Shown here piece by piece: positions 1-7,000 of a stretch of DNA of 13,034 nt (its first letter is position 1; each line of letters begins with the position of its first letter). This DNA comes from Bacteroidota bacterium. GTDB lineage: Bacteria; Bacteroidota; Bacteroidia; Bacteroidales; Dysgonomonadaceae. Made by a program: the position numbers and the translations under genes. Under the pieces are notes generated by a model. It was not told where the DNA came from, searched no databases, and was given only the letters and a program-made list of their open reading frames with translations. The stretch spans positions 1 to 13,034 of the forward strand of contig JAEZZZ010000062.1 in NCBI GenBank assembly GCA_023418255.1, in the 5' to 3' direction.

Positions 1-7
1 TGCCTTT

Positions 8-110
8 CAGGTAGATTTTTTTTGCGGGCTTGAACTACCGCAAGCTGCTCCGCTTTCCGCGGATTGCATGCGGTTATGAAAACTTCGCCTATTCAGGCGA
101 TGCTTTGTTT
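8..110. repeat. GC-richer hairpin-rich patch, possible end of a dispersed repeat
   Basis: This patch is visibly richer in G and C than the AT-rich DNA after it and packs three small hairpins into about 80 bases: 22-27 with 38-43 (TTGCGG/CCGCAA), 49-53 with 59-63 (TCCGC/GCGGA), and 85-90 with 95-100 (TCGCCT/AGGCGA, loop ATTC). GGTAG at 10-14 can also pair with CTACC at 35-39, an alternative to the first hairpin. A frame open from the window edge (2-79) ends with residues LPQAAPLSADCMRL and a stop. I recall similar strings in small hypothetical proteins scattered through Bacteroidales genomes, which would fit repeat-derived DNA rather than a real gene, but this is memory and not checked. It could also be the 3' end of an upstream structured RNA or gene. 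Confidence 0.3.
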
Positions 111-419
111 TTTATCGGACAGCAATAAAATCAAATGTAATCATATTATCCAAGTTTTAGCTTTTTAATTTGTTAATTATAACAAAACAGGGAGTTTTTA
201 TATGACTTTGCTCGTAAAAAACGAAAAATAAAGGATTTGGATTTAGCCTAATCATATTTTTAATTTTAAATAGAAGATATCCATGTGAACTTAAAAATTA
301 GTCGCTAAACGCTTTGAAAAAAGAAAAAGCCTTTTTCCTATATTGATGATTAAAAAAGGTAGACTTGCTTCATTTTAAATTCAAGACAGAATTGTTAAGT
401 GTAGTTGAAAATATTGCTG
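111..419. other. AT-rich noncoding stretch upstream of lnb
   Basis: No coding sequence is supported here. The longest + strand ATG frame noticed is a nine-codon one near 201, and the A/T runs look like ordinary intergenic DNA. A weak hairpin (GAAAAA 323-328, loop GCC, TTTTTC 332-337) is present but has no terminator-like T tract beyond its own stem. The stretch probably holds the leader and promoter region of the lnb operon. Confidence 0.5.
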
Positions 420-427
420 TATATTTG
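420..427 (+). promoter_or_regulatory. Candidate Bacteroidota -7 box for lnb operon
   Basis: TATATTTG is an exact match to the Bacteroidota primary-sigma -7 consensus TAnnTTTG. It lies 25 bases before the preferred lnb start at 453, so a transcript would have a leader of roughly 15-20 bases. No TTTG is found about 20 bases upstream, so the assignment rests on one box. Confidence 0.4.
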
Positions 428-452
428 TGCTTTTAATGAAATGTTTATTCGT

Positions 453-1703
453 ATGAAAAAATACACAGCGACTCTTTTGTTTATCGTTTTCTCAAAACTA
501 CTTCCCGCACAAGCGGTGTTGAGCGAGCATGCAAAGATTAGTATTTTAACCGCGTCGCCGTGGTCAGGAGCGGCCTATTCGCTGTATGGGCACACAGCCA
601 TATGGGTGAGCGATGATTCTACCCATATTGATGCTGTTTTTAATTACGGAATTTTTGACACATCCAAACCTCATTTTGTGTATAACTTTTCGCGAGGAAA
701 AGCCGATTACATCATGGGAGTAACCAATATAACCCATTTTTTAAAAGAATATTCAGAAAGAGGTTCCGAAGTGGTGGAACAAGAACTTAATTTGCTACAA
801 AGTGAAAAAAACAAACTCTGGGAAGCATTATATATCAATGCCTTACCGGAGAACAGAAGCTATCAATACAACTACCTGTATGACAATTGCGTAACCCGTC
901 CACGCGATTTAACCGAAAAGTTTGTGGTAGGAACAATTCATTATCCTTCGGATAAAAAAAGCCAAACCGCTCGCGATTTGATTCATGAATGTAATCATTT
1001 TTTTCCTTGGATGGAATTTGGGATTGACTTGTTAATAGGAAGCGATGCTGACAAACCTCTTACGTTGCGCGATAAAATGTTTATTCCGGCATATCTTATG
1101 AGTGCGTTCGATAAAGCAACAATATCAAGAAATGATAGTACCAACGTGCCTCTGGTAAAAAACAAATCGCATCTTGTTTATGAAAGTGCAGACAATGTGA
1201 AACCTCATTGGATTACAAAAGTTGCGACACCCCTTAGTACGGCCTATGCATTGCTTGCTCTGACAATTGTGGTGTCGGCAATTCAACTGCTTAAATTAAA
1301 AAAAGGAAAATTCACGAAGATATATGATTCGCTCTTGTTTGGCAGTTTCGGTGTAGCCGGATTTATTATTTGTTTTATGATCTTTTTTTCTGACCAGCCC
1401 GCGACATCACCCAATTGGAATGTTGTTTGGCTCAATATCTTTGCCCTTATTTTTGCATTTCTTTTTTGGATACGCTCACTACAAAACCTGGTTTATATCT
1501 ATCATTTTATTAATTTTGCAGTATTGCTGATTTTCCTTCTTTTATGGAAGCATATTCCACAGCAATTGCCTTTGGCAAGTATTCCGTTTTCAATTAATTT
1601 GATGCTGCGTTCGGCAACCAATCTAACAACGATGCGCAAAAGACGATTACGGAAAAAACAAACGGTTTCGTCCAACTATGTCAAAGCAGCCTGGGGCGGA
1701 TAA
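453..1703 (+). CDS. lnb: Lnb-type lipoprotein N-acyltransferase (DUF4105 domain plus membrane domain)
   Basis: Predicted 416-residue envelope protein. Residues 1-21 form a signal peptide (MKKYTATLLF..., with a PAQA cleavage-like site). Residues ~26-245 match the periplasmic DUF4105/Lnb domain, including YGHTA (His47), FNYGIFD (64-70) and DNCVTRPRD (Cys146). About four hydrophobic helices follow (roughly 260-281, 291-312, 321-341, 345-366), then a basic tail. In Bacteroides, Lnb-family proteins carry out the final N-acylation of lipoproteins in place of Lnt. His47 and Cys146 are the best candidates for a Cys/His acyl-transfer centre; that role is inferred. A TTG start at 405 would keep the frame open, but its 16 extra residues would sit in front of a clear signal peptide and overlap the -7 box, so ATG 453 is preferred. 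An ATG at 441 is also possible. It is the first gene of a probable operon with the phosphatase-like gene (79-base gap) and secA. The family call is firm; the exact reaction is less so. Confidence 0.75.
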   Translation: MKKYTATLLFIVFSKLLPAQAVLSEHAKISILTASPWSGAAYSLYGHTAIWVSDDSTHIDAVFNYGIFDTSKPHFVYNFSRGKADYIMGVTNITHFLKEYSERGSEVVEQELNLLQSEKNKLWEALYINALPENRSYQYNYLYDNCVTRPRDLTEKFVVGTIHYPSDKKSQTARDLIHECNHFFPWMEFGIDLLIGSDADKPLTLRDKMFIPAYLMSAFDKATISRNDSTNVPLVKNKSHLVYESADNVKPHWITKVATPLSTAYALLALTIVVSAIQLLKLKKGKFTKIYDSLLFGSFGVAGFIICFMIFFSDQPATSPNWNVVWLNIFALIFAFLFWIRSLQNLVYIYHFINFAVLLIFLLLWKHIPQQLPLASIPFSINLMLRSATNLTTMRKRRLRKKQTVSSNYVKAAWGG

Positions 1704-1782
1704 AAAAGTTTTGCATGATTTTTGCTGTAAATTTAACAATAAGGAAACAAAAATAGTTTGTGAACGCTATATCTAAAAAACA

Positions 1783-3375
1783 ATGATTCGGTTATTATTC
1801 TCTGTTGTCGCATCTTTTTCGTTGACGGCACTCGTGGCACAAACGAATGCTCCGTCAACGCCCAAACTGGTCGTGGCCATCACCATCGACCAGCTACGCG
1901 GAGATTATCTGAATATGTTTAAAGGAACGTTTGGAGAAAATGGATTTAAGCGGTTGCTAAATGAAGGGTTGGTCTATTCCGGCGTTTCTTACGATTTTCC
2001 GAACATCGACAAAGCCACATCCACAACTACTGTCTTCACAGGCACCAATCCATCGTATCACGGAATTATAGGTGAAGAAAAATATGTAAAAAAAACGGGT
2101 AAAGTTGTATCCTCTTTTCATGATGATACGTTTTCCGGACATCATACAACTCAAAAAGTTTCGCCCATGCCCATTCGGGTATCAACCATTGCGGACGAAC
2201 TAAAGTCTGCCACGGATGGGCAAGCCGATGTGTTTGCTTTCGCGCCGGATGCCGCGTCAGCTATTGCTGCCGGAGGCCATAATGCCAACGTGGTGTATTG
2301 GATTGACGATCAATCCGGAAAATGGTGTACTTCATCGTTTTACAAAGACAAACAGCCTTTTGTGGAACAGCAAAACAGAGGGGCTCTATCCATAAGTGCA
2401 CGAATTTCTGACACCGCGTGGCGTCCCGCATTGGAAACGAGTCAATACAATGCCTTTCCATACACAAAAAATCGATACGGTTTTCAGCACTATTTCGCTG
2501 CCGATCAGAAAAATAAGATCCGATTATTTAAACAATCGCCCCTTGTCAATACAGAAATAAGAGAAATTGCCGAGAAAATCATGCTTGCCAAAGACATGGG
2601 AAAACGAGAAAATCCTGACTTATTGTCAGTAACATTTTATGCCGGTAATTACAAAAATGCACGAGATAAAATCTATTCCGTGGAGATACAAGACACCTAT
2701 CATCGTTTGGACGCCGAATTGGCAAAACTGATAGAGACAATTGACAAGCACATCGGTTTGCAAAATGCGCTTATTTTTGTTGTTCCCACAGGAAGTTTTC
2801 TCGAGCAGCCGAATGAAGACAACAACAAATTCACCGACGTAGGAGGAACGTTTCTCCACGAAAGAAACAAAGCACTGCTCAACATGTATCTTATGGCTAT
2901 TTATGGACAAGGGCAGTGGGTAGAAAAATATATTGACAATCAGATCTATTTAAATCTGAAACGCGTTGAGGAGAAAAAGATTGACACAAAAGAATTGCTT
3001 GAAAAAGCATCCGACTTTTTGCTGCAATCGTCCGGAATCCATAATGTGGTCACATCGCGTCAAATGCTTTTTGATACGAATAGCAACTCGGAAATACAGC
3101 ATTTTCGCAATGGATATTATAGAGGCATTTCCGGTGATTTAATATATGAGTTGCAACCCGGTTGGCAAAACATATCGGAAAACAACACAAAACCATCGCA
3201 ACGTTCCTTCAACAGTGCGCTTCACACACCGGTTATATTTTTGGGAAATAATATTTCACCTCAAAAAGTAGAACGTGTAATTCATGCCCAAGAAATAGCC
3301 CCAAGCGTAGCGTATCGCTTGCGTATTCGTGCGCCAAATGCGGCAAAGTCAACAATATTAAAAGAGATGCATTAA
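1783..3375 (+). CDS. Exported alkaline phosphatase superfamily protein, probable pseudoenzyme
   Basis: Predicted 530-residue protein with a signal peptide (residues 1-20, ending VAQ). The fold signature of PafA/nucleotide-pyrophosphatase-type alkaline phosphatases is clear: TIDQLRGDYL (34-43, Asp36 as first metal ligand), GFKRLLNEG (54-62), FTGTNPSYHGIIG (85-97) and a YHRLD segment (306-310). The rest of the active site is not. The usual nucleophile region reads NIDKATSTTT (74-83) without the T-x-T-x-x-GH pattern. The usual DYxGH ligand motif reads NYKNA (289-293). The usual TADHG motif reads VPTGS (334-338). The late HGS ligand region reads QRSFNSALHTP (473-483). I infer a catalytically dead or strongly altered protein that keeps the fold. 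From memory, a clade with similar changes is widespread in Bacteroidales, so this looks like a family trait and not local decay. It lies 37 bases before secA with no promoter seen between, suggesting co-transcription. The role is unknown; an envelope scaffold or ligand-binding function is possible. Confidence 0.72.
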   Translation: MIRLLFSVVASFSLTALVAQTNAPSTPKLVVAITIDQLRGDYLNMFKGTFGENGFKRLLNEGLVYSGVSYDFPNIDKATSTTTVFTGTNPSYHGIIGEEKYVKKTGKVVSSFHDDTFSGHHTTQKVSPMPIRVSTIADELKSATDGQADVFAFAPDAASAIAAGGHNANVVYWIDDQSGKWCTSSFYKDKQPFVEQQNRGALSISARISDTAWRPALETSQYNAFPYTKNRYGFQHYFAADQKNKIRLFKQSPLVNTEIREIAEKIMLAKDMGKRENPDLLSVTFYAGNYKNARDKIYSVEIQDTYHRLDAELAKLIETIDKHIGLQNALIFVVPTGSFLEQPNEDNNKFTDVGGTFLHERNKALLNMYLMAIYGQGQWVEKYIDNQIYLNLKRVEEKKIDTKELLEKASDFLLQSSGIHNVVTSRQMLFDTNSNSEIQHFRNGYYRGISGDLIYELQPGWQNISENNTKPSQRSFNSALHTPVIFLGNNISPQKVERVIHAQEIAPSVAYRLRIRAPNAAKSTILKEMH

Positions 3376-3412
3376 CAGAAAAAACAAAGGCTAAGAAAAA
3401 TTATAACTAAAT

Positions 3413-6400
3413 ATGGCATTAAATAAACTTATATCAAAAATTTTTGGGAACAAAGCACAGCGTGATTTAAATGAAATAAATCCGATTGTGAAAAAGATAA
3501 AAGAGGCTTATCCCGAAATCGAAAAACTGTCGAATGATGAACTGCGGCAGCGAACAAAAGAACTTGAAAAACGTATTTCAGAATACGTTATAGAAGAAAA
3601 AGCGGAAATAGAAAAACTCAAATCGGGAATGGAAGAGATTGATATCAGCGAGCGTGAAGCCGTTTGGAATCAAATCGATAAAATTGAAAAAGAGATCACC
3701 GACAAATATGAGAAAATATTGGAAGAAGTTCTTCCGGAAGCCTTTTCTATTGTAAAAGATACTGCCCGACGCTTTACTCAAAATGAAGAGATTGTGGTGA
3801 CAGCCACCGAGTTTGATAAAGACCTTGCGGCAAATCACGATTTTGTTAGCATAGAAGGCGACAAAGCCATCTACCGGAACCATTGGATTGCCGGTGGCAA
3901 CGAAATCACATGGGATATGATACATTACGATGTGCAGTTGTTTGGTGGCGTTGTATTGCATCAGGGAAAGATTGCGGAAATGGCGACAGGAGAGGGTAAA
4001 ACCCTGGTCGCAACATTGCCCGTTTTTCTAAACGCACTCACTCACAACGGAGTACACGTGGTAACCGTAAACGATTATCTTTCAAAACGTGACGCCGAAT
4101 GGATGGGCCCTATTTATATGTTTCACGGATTATCGGTAGATTGCATCGATAAACACGAACCCAACTCCGACGCCCGACGCAAAGCGTACGAGGCAGATAT
4201 TACCTTCGGAACAAATAATGAATTTGGCTTCGACTATTTACGCGACAATATGGCAATTTCGCCCAAAGACTTGGTGCAGCGAAAACATAACTATGCCATT
4301 GTGGATGAGGTCGATTCCGTATTGATTGATGATGCCCGAACACCACTCATCATTTCGGGACCGATACCCAAGGGCGAAGAACAGCTCTTCGATCAGTTTT
4401 GTCCACGCGTAGAAGTGATTGTAAAAGCACAGCGCGATTTATGTACGCGTTTGTTGGCAGAAGCAAAAACCAAAATGGCTTCCGAAGACAAAAAAGAACA
4501 GGAAGAAGGCGCATTGCTGCTTTTTCGTTCTTTCAAAGGACTTCCCAAAAACAAACCGCTTATTAAGTTCCTTAGTGAACAAGGCGTGAAAGCCGCCATG
4601 CTCAAAACCGAAGAGTTCTATATGCAAGATCAGATGAGAAATATGCACATCGTAACCGATCCGCTCTATTTCATCATCGATGAAAAAAACAACAGCATTG
4701 AACTTACCGACAAAGGAATCGACCTGCTGACAGGAAAATCCGACGACCCGCATTTCTTCATCCTGCCGGATATCGGATCCGAACTTTCGGAACTTGAAAA
4801 CAGCCATCTTTCTGATGAAGAAAAAACAAATAAAAAAGATGAGCTGCTGCAAAATTATGCCATAAAATCAGAGCGCGTTCATACTATTAATCAGCTCCTT
4901 AAAGCCTATGCGCTATTTGAAAAAGACGACGAATATGTCGTAATCGACAACAAAGTAAAAATTGTTGACGAGCAAACAGGTCGTATCATGGAAGGACGTC
5001 GATATTCTGACGGATTGCACCAAGCCATCGAGGCCAAAGAACGTGTGAAAGTAGAGGCGGCAACGCAAACATTCGCCACCATTACACTACAAAACTATTT
5101 CAGAATGTATCACAAACTTTCCGGAATGACCGGTACGGCAGAAACAGAAGCCGGCGAGTTTTGGGACATATATAAACTGGATGTGGTGGTAATTCCTACC
5201 AATAAACCGGTAATTCGCGACGACATGAACGACCGAATCTACAAAACAAAACGTGAAAAATATACCGCCGTTATAGAGGAAATTGTCAGCCTCGTGGAAC
5301 AGGGACGTCCTGTTTTGGTGGGCACAACATCGGTTGAAATATCTGAATTGCTAAGCCGCATGCTTACACTGAGGAAGATAAAACACAACGTGTTGAACGC
5401 GAAACTTCACCAACGAGAAGCCGACATCGTGGCAACCGCCGGACAAAAAGGTGTAGTAACCATTGCCACCAACATGGCAGGACGCGGAACCGACATAAAA
5501 CTTTCACCCGAAGTGAAAGAAGCCGGAGGCTTGGCCATTATCGGTACCGAACGACACGAATCGCGCCGTGTTGATAGGCAGTTGCGTGGACGTGCAGGAC
5601 GTCAAGGCGACCCCGGTTCTTCCGTATTTTTTGTTTCATTAGAAGATGACTTGATGCGTCTGTTTGCTACCGAGCGTATTGCCGGCTTGATGGATCGCAT
5701 TGGATTTGAAGAGGGAGAATCGCTGGAGCACAGCATGTTAAGCAAATCCGTGGAACGTGCGCAGAAAAAAGTGGAAGAGAACAACTTCGGTATTCGTAAG
5801 CGCTTGCTCGAATATGATGATGTGATGAATTCACAACGCGAACTTATATACAAACGTCGTCGATATGCATTAATGGGAGAGCGTATCGAAATGGATGTGG
5901 CTTCCATGATTGAGCAGACAGCACAGAACATCGTAGATACACATGAAGACGATTACGAAAACATGAAAATCGATCTTTTCCGAGTAATGGCTTTGGATGC
6001 GCCGTTCACATATGATGAAATGAAAGGATTGCGCCCCGATGCACAAGCTGATAAAGTGACCAAATCGGCCATTTCAGCATTCAAACGCAAAACCGAACGC
6101 CTAACAGAAGTAGCACATCCCGTTATAAAGCAAGTGTACGAAAATCAAGGGGCCATGTATGAAAACATTCTTATCCCCATCACCGACGGAAAGCGTGTCT
6201 ATAACATCCCTTGTAACTTAAAAGATGCCTATGAGTCCGGTTCAAAAGAACTGATTAAAGCATTTGAAAAATCGATTTTATTGCACACCATTGACGAAGA
6301 TTGGAAAGAACATCTACGTGAAATGGACGAATTGCGCAATTCTGTACAAAACGCAAGCTATGAACAAAAAGACCCATTACTGATTTACAAGTTGGAATCA

Positions 6401-6706
6401 TTTAATTTATTTAAAATAATGGTTAACAACATCAACTCCAAAGCAGTATCAGTACTTATGCGAGGACAAATTCCGGTGCAAGACCCTGAAAGCGTACGGC
6501 AAGCGGCACCCGAGCAAAAAACCGATTACAGCAAATATCGCACACAAAAAGATGAATCGGAAAGTGGACTGATGAACAATGGAGCAGCAGAAAAAGAGCG
6601 ACCACAGCGAAAAATAGAGCCCATACGTGTAGAAAAAAAAGTGGGACGCAACGAACCATGTCCATGCGGAAGTGGCAAAAAATACAAAAAATGCCACGGA
6701 CAATAA
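3413..6706 (+). CDS. secA: Preprotein translocase ATPase SecA
   Basis: A complete 1097-residue SecA, the cytoplasmic ATPase that drives unfolded preproteins through SecYEG. Visible motifs are Walker A MATGEGKT (190-197), the DEVD box with IDDARTPLIISG (298-316), GMTGTAETE (571-579), TNMAGRGTD (686-694), the GTERHESRRVDRQLRGRAGR helicase motif VI region (711-730), the IRA1-like helix hairpin LHTIDEDWKEHLREMDELR (957-975), and a C-terminal zinc motif with Cys1083, Cys1085, Cys1094 and His1095. It is longer than the ~900-residue E. coli protein, mainly through a charged helical insertion at ~57-105 and extra sequence at ~320-425 in the first nucleotide-binding domain; both are typical of Bacteroidota SecA. 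The start at 3413 gives a normal N-terminus (MALNKLISKIFGNK). It is the last gene of the lnb operon, and a strong terminator follows 72 bases after the stop codon. No frameshift or missing core motif is seen. Confidence 0.98.
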   Translation: MALNKLISKIFGNKAQRDLNEINPIVKKIKEAYPEIEKLSNDELRQRTKELEKRISEYVIEEKAEIEKLKSGMEEIDISEREAVWNQIDKIEKEITDKYEKILEEVLPEAFSIVKDTARRFTQNEEIVVTATEFDKDLAANHDFVSIEGDKAIYRNHWIAGGNEITWDMIHYDVQLFGGVVLHQGKIAEMATGEGKTLVATLPVFLNALTHNGVHVVTVNDYLSKRDAEWMGPIYMFHGLSVDCIDKHEPNSDARRKAYEADITFGTNNEFGFDYLRDNMAISPKDLVQRKHNYAIVDEVDSVLIDDARTPLIISGPIPKGEEQLFDQFCPRVEVIVKAQRDLCTRLLAEAKTKMASEDKKEQEEGALLLFRSFKGLPKNKPLIKFLSEQGVKAAMLKTEEFYMQDQMRNMHIVTDPLYFIIDEKNNSIELTDKGIDLLTGKSDDPHFFILPDIGSELSELENSHLSDEEKTNKKDELLQNYAIKSERVHTINQLLKAYALFEKDDEYVVIDNKVKIVDEQTGRIMEGRRYSDGLHQAIEAKERVKVEAATQTFATITLQNYFRMYHKLSGMTGTAETEAGEFWDIYKLDVVVIPTNKPVIRDDMNDRIYKTKREKYTAVIEEIVSLVEQGRPVLVGTTSVEISELLSRMLTLRKIKHNVLNAKLHQREADIVATAGQKGVVTIATNMAGRGTDIKLSPEVKEAGGLAIIGTERHESRRVDRQLRGRAGRQGDPGSSVFFVSLEDDLMRLFATERIAGLMDRIGFEEGESLEHSMLSKSVERAQKKVEENNFGIRKRLLEYDDVMNSQRELIYKRRRYALMGERIEMDVASMIEQTAQNIVDTHEDDYENMKIDLFRVMALDAPFTYDEMKGLRPDAQADKVTKSAISAFKRKTERLTEVAHPVIKQVYENQGAMYENILIPITDGKRVYNIPCNLKDAYESGSKELIKAFEKSILLHTIDEDWKEHLREMDELRNSVQNASYEQKDPLLIYKLESFNLFKIMVNNINSKAVSVLMRGQIPVQDPESVRQAAPEQKTDYSKYRTQKDESESGLMNNGAAEKERPQRKIEPIRVEKKVGRNEPCPCGSGKKYKKCHGQ

Positions 6707-6778
6707 TTCGTCATTATTTTAATTTTATGATGGCAAAAGTTCATGTCTCACATCATTCGATAGATGATTAAACTTTCG

Positions 6779-6814
6779 GCGAGATAAACAATCAATTTAT
6801 CTCGCATTTTTTTT
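6779..6814 (+). terminator. Intrinsic terminator after secA
   Basis: A perfect 10-base-pair stem, GCGAGATAAA (6779-6788) with TTTATCTCGC (6796-6805), has a seven-base loop CAATCAA and is followed by eight T residues (6807-6814). It closes the lnb-phosphatase-secA unit and separates it from gyrA. Confidence 0.9.
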
Positions 6815-6881
6815 ATCGATTTCGAGAATGATAAAAAATATTAAAATAGGCGACTATGCTTCACATTTAAAGGCTACGTTA

Positions 6882-6913
6882 TTTGTTAAATTAATCGGAA
6901 AGCAGTACTTTAG
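6882..6913 (+). promoter_or_regulatory. Candidate gyrA promoter (TTTG-N20-TACTTTAG)
   Basis: TTTG at 6882-6885 is followed after exactly 20 bases by TACTTTAG at 6906-6913, which differs from TAnnTTTG at one position. The spacing fits the Bacteroidota -33/-7 arrangement. It lies between the secA terminator and gyrA and would give a leader of about 80 bases, in which I see no recognised riboswitch or strong hairpin. Confidence 0.4.
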
Positions 6914-7000
6914 TAAGATATTTCGCGTCTTTCTTTGAGAAGAAGCAATGTTTATGTAAGAATCTGTATATAAATAAATTAAGAACAAAGTCATTTCTTT

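Noticed and set aside
323..337. GAAAAA/TTTTTC hairpin as a terminator
   Set aside because: The stem is A-T only apart from the terminal pair, the loop is three bases, and no gene is seen just upstream.
405..452. TTG start at 405 that would lengthen Lnb by 16 residues
   Set aside because: The added residues precede a clear signal peptide starting at 453 and overlap the -7 box at 420-427.
1704..1782. Possible promoter between lnb and the phosphatase-like gene
   Set aside because: TAGTTTG at 1754-1760 is one base short of TAnnTTTG, and no TTTG is at the right distance.
4439..4852. 137-codon - strand open frame inside secA, rich in Phe and Cys
   Set aside because: Its composition is what the reverse complement of Lys/Glu-rich coding sequence gives; it has no recognisable domain and overlaps secA fully.
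6707..7000. Small gene or riboswitch between secA and gyrA
   Set aside because: Apart from the terminator and the candidate gyrA promoter, only A/T-rich sequence is seen, with no sizeable frame or recognisable RNA motif.
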